This document shows, one piece after another, positions 1 to 12,228 of a DNA stretch of 64,000 bases. A model generated the notes under the pieces. The model saw nothing but the letters and a program-made list of their open reading frames with translations, was not told the DNA's origin and did not search any database. Position 1 is the first letter of the stretch, and each line of letters begins with the position of its first letter. Source of the stretch: Apostichopus japonicus. Taxonomy: Eukaryota > Echinodermata > Holothuroidea > Aspidochirotida > Stichopodidae. Made by a program: the position numbers and the translations under genes. The stretch is taken from the NCBI RefSeq assembly GCF_037975245.1, contig NC_092577.1, positions 21,574,898 through 21,638,897 of the forward strand, written 5' to 3'.

Positions 1-207
1 CAGAATACATACTTCGGTCCTATTGTAATTTGAGGAGTTCATGAACAAGCATAGACCTAATAATAGGCCATAGTGCTAGGGGCGGACAGGGAGGTAAAAA
101 TTGATCGGTCCAGGCATCCAGGTGAGACTGGCGGGAGCGGCAAAAAGGGCGGCACTAATGTCATTCCAGAAACCTTTTTAGTATATTTCCTGAAAATTCT
201 GAAGCCC

Positions 208-227
208 TTTTTTTTGGGGGGGGGGGG
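208..227. repeat. T8-G12 homopolymer tract
   Basis: Eight T followed by twelve G. Similar long G runs occur near 3930, 6303, 10900, 12616, 24510 and 61542. They are typical low-complexity tracts and also places where read length is often wrong. Confidence 0.9.
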
Positions 228-267
228 CTTTTCATGACTTGAGTCTACTGCGGTCATTAGGTGACAT

Positions 268-470
268 CCGAGATGTAGAGTTGACATGTTAGCATAACAC
301 GGTATCTCGACAAAATAATTAATTTTTGTCGAGATACCGACTTACGGTAACTTGACATCTCGGTAAAATTTGTCTAAATATCGAGTTACCATGATACAGG
401 TAACTCGGCGTCTCGACAAAATTTAGATTTTTGTCGAGATACCGGCTTACGCTAACTTGACATCTACATT
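268..470. repeat. Hairpin-rich MITE-like repeat
   Basis: Two foldbacks lie close together. The first, 300-339, has perfect 16-bp arms beginning CGGTATCTCGACAAAA around an 8-base loop. The second, about 412-435, reuses the TCTCGACAAAA arm. Related words (TTGACATCT, GTAACTCG) recur through the stretch. It looks like a non-autonomous hairpin element; no coding sequence is seen and no target duplication was found. Confidence 0.6.
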
Positions 471-948
471 AGTGTAGTGCAAGGCTATGCAGGATACATC
501 GAGATCTTAAACGCAGGAGTACTCCCGATCGTTTGTTTCTTTTTGCAGGAGAAATGCATCGACTTAGCCTGGTAAGTAATTGGATTTGTATCTTTTAAGT
601 AATAGTGCATTATTTTGTTTCACCACAAACAAAAAGGAGAAGTGGTTAGGTTTTAAATTCCAGATATTCCCAATCCAGATGAAGCCTGTTAAAGTTAGCA
701 CATATAGGCCTACCTGTAATGAGTTACATGGGCTAGTGCCCGGTTGTACTTGTATAGGACTCTTGCAATAGTCTTTGGTATTTCGCGAGTCGGTTATGAA
801 AAATATGAAACTATATCTATAACATGAATTAACTTGATTGAATTTACATAATTCTTGTAGTTTCTTTGATAAAAAAGGTCCAGGTATTGTAGGCAGACAA
901 AGGCAGTTCAATTGTAGTATTCAAGTGTGAACTCGAGACTTGGCTCGT

Positions 949-1008
949 ACTCGGAGGAATTGAATCCCGCGTGGCGGGTCACGTAAAAAGCACTCGGAGG
1001 AATTGAAT
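949..1008 (+). mobile_element. 26-bp Tx1-LINE tail with 17-bp target duplication
   Basis: The 17-mer ACTCGGAGGAATTGAAT occurs at 949-965 and again at 992-1008. The 26 bases between them (966-991) are the last bases of the Tx1-type LINEs found later in this window: the short CCC/GGG hairpin, then TCACGTAAAAAGC. This is an extremely 5'-truncated LINE insertion, in which reverse transcription stopped after about 26 bases. The tail's final AC overlaps the first two bases of the duplication. Confidence 0.85.
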
Positions 1009-1226
1009 TCGGACTCGACAGCTGTTGTATGTCTCTAATTAGCGGAGTAATGTGCGTTGCAATCACTATATGTTGTTAGGCTTATGGCTAATAGGATGTA
1101 AGATTAAAGCAAGTAAAATTGAGGCAAACAGATTATTCCCCTCTCTGATGTTTTGCACCGGCTCTCGTTTTATATGGTTGGCCAAAGAGAGCATACATGT
1201 TTGATATATGCTGACTGTGCGAATAT

Positions 1227-1251
1227 ATAATAATAATAATAATAATAATAT
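1227..1251. repeat. (TAA)n microsatellite
   Basis: About eight AAT/TAA units in a row, within non-coding AT-rich sequence. Confidence 0.9.
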
Positions 1252-1424
1252 TCAACAGTACGAGCAACCACAACGACAATAATAATCAGCAGTTATTTCA
1301 CGTCGCTTAAGCAACTACAAATGTGGGACAAACTCGCAAGGGCTTATGCATGGATTACAACTTACACTTCGGGTGGCTTCCAATTCAACATTTCATCTCA
1401 AATTTGGAATGTTTTCAATTTAGA

Positions 1425-1570
1425 AAGTCATTTCAGATGGGAAAACCGTAGATTGCTCTTGGATGAAAAACCCACCTTACTATGTCCCGGCCGGGTATCG
1501 AACCCGGAACCTCGCGATTGCTACGCGTAATTGCTTCAAATGCCAGAGCCTTTTCCACTCGGAATTTTTG
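1425..1570 (-). mobile_element. tRNA-derived SINE (fragment)
   Basis: On the minus strand there is a B-box-like T-arm, GGGTTCGATACCC (1493-1505), with flanking stem CCGG. About 50 bases upstream lies an A-box-like CCGAGTGG (about 1554-1561). The spacing and the long region between them resemble a Leu/Ser-type tRNA head, but the acceptor stem does not close. The T-arm is followed by unrelated sequence, as in a SINE body. A true tRNA gene is less likely. Confidence 0.5.
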
Positions 1571-2519
1571 CAAGTTCTTCTTCCGTATAGCTTCAAGATA
1601 TTCCACTAGCTTGCGATTATATGTCCAAGTCAGAACTTACTAAGTGAACATTACGTTGCACAAGGAAGCGTATTGTGGAACTCGGATTAAATTATTTGCG
1701 TCACTCGCATCTACAGGTCGTGTCTCCCTGGCCGGTGCTGCAAATGAGTCAATTGGCAGTCACTTGCAATCGATACTTTGTCATCGCGAATGTAGGAACT
1801 GCTATGCAGTCGACTACCGTACTGTATCTTTAAGAGTGGTGTGATCTTCATGCAATGGATTAGATGGAGAAAAGAAGTTGAACCGTATGACCGGGCGTTT
1901 TTTTGGGCTTAGTCAGGTAATTGCAGTACGGCATGTGTCATAAGTTACACGATCTTGATGCATTGAACTGGTTACTTCGGTTGGAAATAGCGTTTAACAC
2001 TCCGTATAACCAAGTTTGAGGTGTGTAGACGCGTGATTCTGTTTCTATATGGTAAATGCGGAGTAATACTAGCTGAAATAATGCGTTGCTTTTGCGATGG
2101 CTAAAGTTCCGGTGGACGCTTCCTCCTTTTTGTAATCTTATCTATGCTGATATTTTGCTGAGTCCAGGTGGTTTCCCTAACTCCCTGGACAGACTATAGT
2201 ACGTATGATAGGAGCAAAGTGGCAAAGATTCTGCTGTCTTGAGGGCGAATTTTCTAGGAATCTTTGAAAAAGACGTTTAGTCTCAATGGCCTCGTCGAGG
2301 TCCTCCAATTAAGTCTGACCTGGCGCGTTCTTCTTTCACCAGAAATCGTTCTCAAATTCATGTCACAGATCATCTTTTCAGTCTCATGCAAACAAAATCA
2401 AAATATGGGTCCCTGTGCATTCTCTTACATGGTGGTCCATGAGGCCCTATTTAATAATAAAAAACATGTAATTGTAATGTCGGTGTTATATTTCTGTTCA
2501 ATTTCTCACCAGGTCATCA
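1571..2519. other. Non-coding stretch, nothing recognised
   Basis: No convincing coding exon, repeat border or RNA gene is visible. The open frame extending upstream of the integrase-core body through 2264-2519 lacks family-like sequence. It ends in a plausible acceptor, CTCACCAG, just before 2512, so it is more likely intron or leader. Confidence 0.4.
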
Positions 2520-3803
2520 TATTTCTGACTGTACACATAACCATTGTCCTCGGCCCAGAACCTTACACAGCGGCCGAGTATCGGATAGACGGTAACGATT
2601 TTCGAGATGAATTAATATGCCACTACTTTGATGCCGGTTATCAAATAGTTGAAATTGTAGCTCTTCTAGCGATTTGCCACAACGCTTTCATCAGCATTCG
2701 CCATGTAAAGAGAAGGCTGCGGCACTTTTGCAAAAGGAGGCGAGGTGACCAATCACCGGTTGCAGATATCCTTGAAGCCTTCTTGTACGGGCTTTATTCA
2801 GGTAGTGGAGAATGTTTGGGTTATCGATCAATGACAAGAAGACTTCGTACATCACATCATTTCAATGTTCAAAGAAGTACAGTAAGGCTTCTGCAACACG
2901 TACTTGATCCTGTTGGTGTGGAAAACAGATTTTCGCGACGTTTCAGACGACGCGTCTACACATCTCGGGGACCGAACTATATTATTCATGTTGATGGTTA
3001 CGACAAACTTAAACCGTATGGATTTGCAATCCACGGAGCTATTTATGGGTTTTCAAGAAAGGTTTTGTGGCTAACAGTGGGACCCAGCAACAACAATCCA
3101 AGGATCATCTGCAACCTCTTCCTTCAGTTCATTTGTCGATTAAATGCCGTGCCTTTAATAGTACGGGCTGACAGGGGAACAGAAAATTCAATAATTGCAA
3201 ATATCCAAGTGGCTCTGAGGATGGTATCACAATGATGCATTCTGAAGGGAATGGAGTTTTATGTTCGGACAGTCTACAAGTAACCAGCGCATAGAATGTT
3301 GGTGGTCTCAGTGGTCTGAGAAGGATGTGCACCGGTTTTTGGATCAACTTGTTCAAGGACATGAGAGATATTTTATATCTATTTCATATTTGATATTTAA
3401 GGAATATTTGATAACAGCGATATTATACAAGTTGAAATTATGCGGGTTTTGCTTTTCTCGTTGGCTACAAGAGGGGATCTGGACAAATCAGCACGTGAAA
3501 TGGAACCAGCACAGGATTCGTCATCAGAGAAACATGGAATGCCCCGCTGGTATTCCTGATATGATTTACTTTGCACCAGAGGTATATGGTTCAAGGGACT
3601 ACAAAATGCCATTTGATTTTACAGAAGAAAAAATCCAGGAAGTGAGGGAGGAATACTGCTCTGAATACCCACAACACGGTTGTGCAAGATGGTTAACACA
3701 TTTTCTTGAAGATGTATTGGCTGGACCTGATAACTATCAAATGCCCACGGATATACATGAGGCTCGTCGCTTATTCATGGCTCTGAAGGAAATAATAGAA
3801 TAA
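2512..3803 (+). pseudogene. Integrase-core (DDE, rve-like) protein gene, broken
   Basis: The product resembles the integrase-core proteins (rve-like fold) that are abundant in fish and invertebrate genomes and derive from DNA-transposon or retroelement integrases. Visible in order: an N-terminal helical region with KRRLRHF, the first core Asp in HVDGYDKLKPYG, then IYGFSRK, the second Asp in RADRGTEN, SNQRIECWW, and a C-terminal block NMECPAGIPDMIYF. The body up to 3235 is in one frame. The reading must shift by one base near 3218, and a TGA lies at 3243-3245, before the frame carrying SNQRIE runs to the stop at 3803. The body after 2512 has no visible intron, unlike the related four-exon gene at 56-62 kb. 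It may be a decayed transposon gene or a host gene with sequence errors. Confidence 0.75.
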
Positions 3804-3912
3804 TCAGATTTATGCAAATTTAACTTTTCAACATCTCCTTCATTGTTTGTAACAATGAGCTGGAATTTAATGGGATGTTTATTTTGAAAGAAAGTTTCGC
3901 ATGAATGAATGA

Positions 3913-3918
3913 AATAAA
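3913..3918 (+). terminator. Possible polyadenylation signal
   Basis: AATAAA lies about 110 bases after the integrase-core stop codon, followed by a long G run. Position and sequence suit a poly(A) signal, but the hexamer is common by chance in AT-rich DNA. Confidence 0.3.
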
Positions 3919-3943
3919 GAGTGTTTTTCGGGGGGGGGGGGGG

Positions 3944-6900
3944 TTGTTCCTAACCTGCCACTGATGAAAAATGTAAAAACGTCGCAAGTGTGAGGTGGTG
4001 AGCAACAGACGAGGATTTATCGTTCGTCCTTCAGCTTATGTGCTATCATACGTTCTTTATATGTAACCCTATAAGAATAAATGACGTGTATGTATTCTTA
4101 AGTTAAACGTTACAATCAATGGCTGCTTTGTGTGAGGATGAAGTCTTGAGAAGTGCCATCATACATAGGTAAGTCTCGAGAATACAGCAACACGTATGAC
4201 CCGGATTGCCCTTTACAAGAGGCTCAACCAAGTTAAAGGTTCACATGTCCCTGGGCTATGTAAACCATTACCAATGATGCTGTTGTTCTCCGATGTTGAC
4301 AACTGTCTTTTCAACAGCGATATCATACATAACATTGTTTCGAGTAAGAAGGAGTGAAAAATTTGTATTTCCTACAACTTGTAAAACATTACTTTGAAAT
4401 CAACTTTGCGTTTGTTGTTCCCGGAGTAAAGGTAACACTGAGCACAAAATGCGACAGGATCGTTTATGAGGTTACTTATTCCTAGCGTTGTGTGTTCTGA
4501 ATTTATTAACTTCGGAGGAGAGTTGAAAGGGCGCAGGTGTGGGTTTCGGGGGTGTAGGGTAGCGTCATTTACCTTAATTGACACGTACATCAGTGGGCAC
4601 ATGAACGACTAGTCGACAAATCAACGACCCCGAAGAAAGGAACATAGAGGAGAAGATAAGTAAGTAAAAATTTTGTATGTATCGTAAGACGTTAATGAAT
4701 ACACTATAGAAACTCTTAAGTTAAAATTAGTTGGAAATCTCTGAAAAAGGGCGGGGTGTGTAGATGCATGCCTTAAAAAAATGGACAGTACCTTTTCCGG
4801 CAAGCTTGGAGGCATGTTTTTGGCAAAAAGTCTACGCCGAACGCTAAGCGCCAATTGATGGAAGCGCTAGGCTTATAGATAAGGTTATGGTGACCTCTTT
4901 TGGGAAATATTCTCTCTTCAATACTACTTCTTTTAAACAAAGCCCTTTTATACACCCCTTGAACTCAAAGAAAATATTTTCCTACATCAGTCCGAGAATT
5001 GCAACGTTAGTCATTATACAACTATAGTAGTGGCATAGAAGAGTTTTGTAGCATAGATCGGTTTACGCTATCATCAGTCTACGGCATAGTATCTCAACGC
5101 CATTTTCATAAATCGAATGCCGTTTGTGTTGTCTGATGCTCTATAGCGTGTTAAACTAGTGCATGTGCACCTATTTATTACGCACTGTTAGATAGTTGTC
5201 AAGGAATGCTAGCAGTACTTGTGCTCTTCGGTGGAAACAGGTACATTGGAACGACCGTGGAATACGTCCATTGATCTAGCCTGTGTTGGTCAACGAATAT
5301 ATAGATATACAGACTCGGTATTGCTAAGTATGTCGCCTGCTGCTCTAGGCCCGCATGTACATTTAGGTACTAGTTGTGTTAAACTATCTTAAGGAATGGG
5401 TATAGTAATATATCAGTACCACACTGAAACAATGGCATATATAGAAAGTGCTTTTAACGTCATGATTCACGTGCGCTGATCTAGCTACACCTGTAATCAC
5501 ATGAACCTCCATGCTTGGTACGCGTATTTGCTGTGTGATAGGTTTAGGTTTTATCAAACTCGATATTGTACCAACTTCGTCAAAACTTCCCTGTACATTA
5601 CTCCTTGATCTTCGCTGACTACGCACACCTTGATTTAATAGTATATATTTATATATTTAAACGCTGCCTTTACTAGAGTTGGCGCCGTGCGCGTATTTCG
5701 AAAATGGCTCGCAGTACATTTTCCTGATATGACAGCAAAATACAACAGTATCGAGTTTTGCACAACACGATCATCTTAAAACAATTAAGTAGTCTACGAA
5801 ATTGAGTTTCATAGGTTCATGTATTTGCAACTAGTTGCCCGCTGTAGATTGAACATCAATTTTTCACCGTGGGAAACTGTCTACGCGTTAGCGTATATCC
5901 GCGACTGGCTACCTGTCAACCATAGACGTATTAGGCTCTTCTTCTTGAACACAATATTTCCACTCAGTATAGTAGCTAGGATTTTTTTCATGGGAGGACG
6001 CAGGAAGGAAAAAGAAGGGGTGGGGGGAGGAGCTGGATCAATCCAAAGAGAGGCTGTGTTGGCTCGGTCAGGTGTTAGTGGCTCAAGCCATAAAGCGTAG
6101 GTACTAGTTAGGTTCTTTGTTGTGGTGGAGGGCAGTTGACTGCCCGTTGACTGCTCGGACGGTCACAATACTACAAATTTAAGGGTGGGTCTAGAAGCCC
6201 ACCTTATCATATCCAATTAAAGGGTCCATGGCGGATACAGCTTTCAGTAAAACGTTTGATTATTAAGGTCCTCTCCTCAAAAAAATTGTATTATACATGT
6301 CCGGGGGGGGGGGCATTTCCAAAAGTGACCAAAGTGCTCGTACAAATTTTGCTAAGTATACCTTCCAGATTGCCGGTAATGGCAAGCTTCCCACAAAATC
6401 GGAATGGCAACTTTAGATTCTGAAAACAACAGTTTAAGAACAATTAATGATAGGAAAACCAAACTTCCCCCTCAGAATACAATCCAAATGTATTAGCGTC
6501 TTTTATATCTGTTTGTTGACGCAATACATGTTGCACCTCAATGACTTGAAACTGGTTTGTACTGGTGCGATTTGTTTTGATTTGGGGGAAACTAGTCCCA
6601 TACATGCTAATCAAATTAATTTTTGACAAGTCTAAATTTGGCATAAAAATGAAAGAAACATACTTGTAAGTTTTTGTGTGTGATTATAATGAAACCATAC
6701 AAACTCACATAACCATCATTTTATGTTATTTTATATGAATATAATTCACATGCAGGTAAACTATTTTTGTTTTTCAAAACTATAGTCCTGTAAAAGGCCT
6801 TTATGAATATCAATGAAGAGATTTAACCAGAATGCAAAAATGCATTGTGGTTTCGATGATGTTACATGAGCAGTTTACTTCATGAATATGATGTAATATA

Positions 6901-6984
6901 TAGTGAGGGTCTACGACATACTTTATATTAGTAAAAAAGTGAAAAGCAGTGTGATCTGAGAACCAAAATTACACAATGACACAG
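3944..6984. other. Non-coding stretch, nothing recognised
   Basis: I see only short open frames without family-like sequence, plus a G run at 6303-6312. No exon, RNA gene or clear transposon end could be supported. Confidence 0.4.
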
Positions 6985-8720
6985 GCTGTCCTGAAATGAC
7001 CATTGACCTCAACAACAGGCCTCTTCTACTAAATATGATACATCAACATACCGAATATGACATCTCATCTTGTTGAAATATTTTGTCAAACTGACATTGT
7101 TTTCACAGTTTGACCCCCCGGTGGACTGAAACAACTATTGACCTTCCCCAAAAACTTTCTTCTTGAACTCAATGCGGAACAATTACAGTACATACCAAAT
7201 ATGCAACCTTTCCAAGCCTCCCTTGCGAATTTATATTTAGGAAGGTGCGCTGGTGTAGAAGAACAGGTTAGAGGGAGTGAAGCAAATGTTTGGCATTTAT
7301 TGACTTCAAATGACCTTTCACCTCCACCAAAAGCAATAATATGCTCCATTTACAAAGCAAATATGAGATCCGAGGTTACCTTCTTGCAATATCATGTTTA
7401 AAAGGCTTTTACAATTTGACATGTCCCCATAATCCCAAATGACCTCCACCAGAAACGATAGGCTTCTTGTACTGTGTGGTACCTCTACATACCAAATATA
7501 AGATCCAAGCTTCCTTTCTTGAGATATCGTGTTTACGTTTTCAAAATTTGACCCCTGGTGACTCCAAATGATCTTTGACCTCCACAAAGAACATAGGCTT
7601 CCCTTTCTCTATGTGGTGCTTCTATATTCATTGATTTTGCATGCATCTGAAAATTGAGTTTTCTCTGCAAGGATTTTACATTAATCCAAAATGACACAAA
7701 TTGGTTAACTGTACTTGTATATCTGCAAAAGGTACAATTTGGGACTTTTCTCAAATAGACTAACCTGTCAGACTCAGACCTGTTCTCATTTAAATTGGAA
7801 TATCCTCTTAGTCCATTTACTATGTTGAATTTAGAACAATGTATATATACATCAACAGTAGTACTAGACAAAACAAGGAATACTGGCCATGGCTTATCCA
7901 AATGCATTTTCTAAGTGTTTGCTAAAAATTTTTATGAATTAAGGTAACAGTGCATTTCCTGAACCAAGAGCAGAGCAAGACATGATGACAGGAAAATGAC
8001 TGGGCGTATTTCATGTAGGCCCAGTTCTGTAAGGGACACATCATTTTTATAGTCATATGTCTACTTCTTTAAAATGAGAGGCATTATTACCATCTCTGGT
8101 CTTTGATGACCATACAAGCTGCATGTCTTTTCTTCAAATGACAAAGTTATTTTGTAAATAGACACAGTAACTAGATGTACAAACATAGTCAAATCAATGG
8201 AGCACAAAGAATGGTTCCTTGGTGGAATTATTGATTGACACACTTGATGTTCTTTAAAAAATGTACACAGAAACATATGCATGAAGTTTGAACCCATCAC
8301 CTCATTAATATTTATGATAAAAGCGCCAGAAACAATAGGTTTCTTCTAATCACTATGATGCATCTACATAGTAGGCTAACTAAAGCATCGAGCGGGCATT
8401 CCTTTATGGAGTTATTGCACTCCTAAGCTAAATGTTGCACTATTATATGAAGCCACACCCCTTTATTAATATGCAAATATGTCAAATGTAACATATATCA
8501 ACACATACCTGTTATCACCTAACATCATCATACCAAGTTCCACTACAATGGGGCATGAGTGAGAACTGTTTGAATATTTTCCGGTTTGACCATGTGACTC
8601 CATTAATTTTCATGAGATATCCACCACAAAAAATAGCTTTCTTCTACTCAATATAATACATCTATTAAAATAGCGACTATGATGAATATCGGTCATTCCG
8701 TTATTGATATAACACATACC
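6985..8720. repeat. Diverged tandem copies of a dispersed repeat
   Basis: A loose unit recurs near 6985, 7310, 7440, 7570, 8320 and 8605. It has a block like GACCTCCACCAAAAACAATA, then CTTCTACT and an ATGATGCATCTACATACC-like block, then AATATGAGATCC and a TTTGACC block. The same kind of unit, in other orientations, appears around 52.0-52.6 and 58.6-59.1 kb. It is an old, heavily diverged repeat with no coding capacity. Confidence 0.55.
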
Positions 8721-8732
8721 TAAGCTAGGTGC

Positions 8733-8767
8733 CACATGCACGCACGCACACGCTCACACACACACAC
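8733..8767. repeat. (CA)n microsatellite
   Basis: CA/CG-rich dinucleotide run with several perfect CA units. Confidence 0.85.
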
Positions 8768-8959
8768 TTGCCAACCTGAATTCAGGTTCCATTTCATTTC
8801 AGCAGCAAGGAACCAAACACTAGAGAATACCAAGATAAAGCATCTGATAATGAACCAAAAGTAACAAACAACCAAACAATAAATAGTAAGTGGAAAAAAA
8901 AGGAATGTAACGCCTACATGAACACTTTACTGAAAACTGGCAACTTCAATCGTCTGTTT

Positions 8960-9157
8960 TTATTCAAATAGTGTTCCTATTTTCTGCACTCCAATCTTAC
9001 AGAAAGGGCAAATGCCATCTTGTTCTTCTAGGAACACTGCACATGTTGTGCACAGGATTCTTTTCTTCTGTCAGCACAGATTCCACAAAGTTTGCTGGCA
9101 GTTCCTGTTGGTGGCCCCTTGAATGATACCCGTAATTGGATAAAGAATAGGGCTGAT
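8960..9157 (-). pseudogene. Terminal exon with three cysteine pairs (zinc-binding-like)
   Basis: On the minus strand an acceptor (TTTGTAG) precedes 9157. The exon then reads FKGPPTGTASKLCGICADRRK, shifts one base in an A-rich run near 9063, and continues RILCTTCAVFLEEQDG and CPFCKIGVQKIGTLFE to a TAA at 8960-8962, which overlaps an AATAAA. Three CxxC pairs suggest a zinc-binding tail, RING- or ribbon-like, but the full RING pattern is not present. It could be the last exon of the minus-strand gene at 18-34 kb, which is not provable here. I do not recognise the protein. Confidence 0.4.
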
Positions 9158-10315
9158 CTACAAATTAGTAGCAAAACACACAGTAAGTGTCAAAGTGAAA
9201 CCAACATTCAATTTTTATTACTTATTATGTTTACAATGTTAGCAGACTTAAACCTCTGATGACTCATGAAAAATATAGAGTTCATCTATACTCAAATGGG
9301 ACAACATACATACAGTTTGAAGCTGAACCAAATACACTTTTCAGTTAGCTTGTGTTCAAGGTTTTCAGACTTTGGGCACTTTAACAAATTAACTCAGGGT
9401 TCCTGCACCTAAAGGATAATCAAATTCCATGACTTTCGCATTACTTTTTCATTGTCAAATTAGTACAACACCCATGGTCCAGTTCAACAAAGAAAACTGT
9501 TGCTCCATGCAGCCCCAAAGTTACGCAGTCTTTACATTATCATTATAATTTTTACAAAATTCCATGACTTTTCCAGGCCTGGTATATGAAATTCAAATTT
9601 CGTGACTTTTCAAGCCTATGGGAACCATGTCAATATTCCTTTTATCTTTATTAAAAACAAAAACTTATATGGACTCAATAGGAGCAACCAACAAACCTTG
9701 AAGTTGAATCTACGTGACATGTATTTGCAAAGGCTCACAATGGGTTGCGTATGTATGTGATTATGGATGTTTGTGGAAGAACGTTACTGTTTTGTTTTGG
9801 TGGTGGTCAAAATTTTAAACATGCGTAGTTTGAGGTCACCAGAGGTCCACTTGGAATAATCTGTAAGCATGTTATATGAAGCTTTAGATCATGGCTTCCT
9901 CTCATATCTGTAATGTTAGTAATGACAAGATGATCTAAGCCCTTAGTGCATGTCCTTTTGCATCCTATTAGTCTACCAAAGTTTTTTCATTCTGGTTTCA
10001 TGGAATATAAGGAAAATAAGCAGTTGTAACCTACCTCATGAATATTTTTATTATGTATCTAGGCAAGGAGTACCAACAACCAGATATTGGCTCAAAGCAT
10101 GTTACAATTCTTGAAGTTGTTGGATTTTAAAAGCAGAAACCTCACTTTTCCCTACACCTAATTATTCAGCTCTTTCATTTAATGTCTTTTGGCTACATGT
10201 CCATTTTACGTCATGAAGTCCATTACTGTGAGAAACATTCTGGCTATATCCCTGCAGGTGTGCTTTTAATACATTTATAATCCAAGTTCCTGTGCTGTAA
10301 GTATGCTTTAGTTTG
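9158..10315. other. Non-coding stretch, nothing recognised
   Basis: AT-rich; no exon with believable splice sites and no repeat border seen. Confidence 0.4.
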
Positions 10316-10498
10316 TAATATATATATGTATATATACATATGTATATATGTATATATAGATTTATATTTCTATATATATCGCCTAGTAAATTCATTTATA
10401 TACATATGTATACATACATATATACACATATATATGTATATATATATATATATACATATATACATATACATATATATATATATAGATTTACATGTCTA
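10316..10498. repeat. (TA/TATG/TACA)n microsatellite
   Basis: Alternating ATATAT with GTATAT and CATATA blocks. Long open frames rich in Tyr and Ile across it are artefacts of the repeat. Confidence 0.9.
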
Positions 10499-10555
10499 TC
10501 TATATCGCCTTGTAAATTCATCATTTTCCAATATTGGTATATCTTCCACATTTAG

Positions 10556-10698
10556 TCCAACATATCATATACCGTTGGAGGTCCCGGAAGTGCCTGGGGA
10601 AGTTGATGTTGAAGGCCTAGCAAGGAATGATGGTGGAATATCTTCTTCAAATAAGTCATCAAGCATTGCAGCTGGTTATGGATCTAAGACACTTGATG
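10556..10698 (+). CDS. Possible internal exon, unknown protein
   Basis: A CCACATTTAG acceptor precedes 10556 and a GATG|GTGTCA donor follows 10698. The frame in between is open and reads like an acidic, Ser-rich linker ([18 protein letters not shown]). No domain is recognisable. Exon phases were not matched to any neighbour, so this is weak. Confidence 0.2.
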
Positions 10699-12008
10699 GT
10701 GTCAACTGTTTCTATTAAAGCAAAACAAAGACATTGAGAATAGTTCAAAGTGAACTGGTAGAGTTTTAGGGCAAGTTTAATGGAAATTAGAGATGCCATG
10801 CAGATTGTGGCAGAGGCTCAAACTATTGTACACATCCAAAGAATCAATTCTGCCTGGCATCTGCCTCAGCCAGATCCACTGAGAGGAGGGACGGTGGGGG
10901 GGGGGGGTAGATTGAGCAAGTGCCCCAGGGCATGCCCACAAGCTTGGGTGCAAATGTCCATAAAAAAAATCATGTAATTAATAAATGCATTGAATTTCCT
11001 TTGTGAGTTCAAACAAATAATAAATCAAAATTAGAAACTGCATGATTTTAAACATTACATACATATACACATATTATAGTAATATGTATATTAGACACTC
11101 AAATTCTGTGACTTTGCCTTTGTCCATGGAAGATTTCAGCAACAGGAGGTGCCCTAGCTTTTCTGCTGTCAACAGCCCTGCCCTCACTGTTATTAATATG
11201 AAAACCTGATACAATTGGTTCAACATACAAGTAGATAGTTTTCTATGCCACTTGCTTACTACATAGCATTTATTTCCTGCAAAATTCAGTCAGTAGGTCA
11301 TAATGGCAGAACACAAATCAAAAGTTGAGGGGTCCTTTCTGGTTATAACGTTGGAAGTAGTTAAAATGGATCAGCAGTCTCAGACTCTCTCAAAGAATGG
11401 TAGTCATTGGTACTATGATGTAGTATCATGTATACATGAAGTAGTCAATCATATGTTAACCAGCATGCCACCAAACTACGAAAACAACTATATGTTGTAC
11501 TTGCACTGTGCTGGCTTTGAGTATTAAATCTGATCTGCCGGTCTTCATCTTGTCAGTAGGCCTACTGTACACAGCAAGATATTTTCAACCCCTTTCTGTC
11601 TATTGTTGATTTCTAATCTGTTCAGAGTTTCAGGGAAAATGGTACACTGAATGGGCTACACTGGTTAGAATATCATGTTACGAGGGTCCATTGTAGCCTA
11701 ACGCTAGCCACTGCTAGTGAGGAACGTAATGTTATAATATAGAAAGTATTTGAAATTGCCTACGTGATAAATCGGTATTTGAGAAATTAGGTCGGGTTAC
11801 CGTGTCAGAATGTTATAATACACGATTGTTCTGGTATATTCCTTATGACGCGCTGGTCTCGGGTTAACGTCGATTTACGTGAGATCGCGTGTAAGCTGTG
11901 CACACATCTTCGTGGATTCTCTGGAATGTTCGCGAGATATGCAAAGGACTTCCGCGAAACGTAGAGACTGGGTCGCATTGTTCCTCAGGTGTATCGAGAA
12001 AGATCTAC
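10699..12008. other. Non-coding stretch, nothing recognised
   Basis: Contains a G run near 10900 and AT-rich DNA. A 74-codon open frame at 11303 has an ATG but no domain or splice support. Confidence 0.35.
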
Positions 12009-12168
12009 AATCTTCGACAAAAATAGGTGGGACACCCCACTCCCCGTATCAATGTTGCAGTTTCTGAGCGTTTTTGGCTACAACATTGAACGGGGGGAAG
12101 GGGGTGCGCTTAAGCCAATATCGCTCGTTGTTGCTCATACTGTCCCATCATTTTTGTCGAAGATTGTC
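12009..12168. mobile_element. Small inverted-repeat element (MITE-like)
   Basis: The 12009-12036 end (ACAATCTTCGACAAAAAT, then a GGGACA block) is matched inverted by 12142-12168 with one or two differences. The 160-bp body has no coding capacity. A clean TA or longer target duplication is not visible. The ends resemble those of Tc1-like elements, so it may be a deletion derivative of a Tc1 family. Confidence 0.5.
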
Positions 12169-12228
12169 TGAATGGCTGTACAACGGTTCATTGGGGTATA
12201 TATGGAGGTCTAAGCTGCCCCAAGCGTT

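Noticed and set aside
1480-1565. Functional tRNA gene
   Set aside because: Only A- and B-box-like words are present; the acceptor stem does not close and the sequence continues as a SINE body.
10326-10718. 130-codon open frame rich in Tyr/Ile
   Set aside because: Its first two thirds translate a TA/CATA microsatellite; only the end (10556-10698) was kept as a weak exon.
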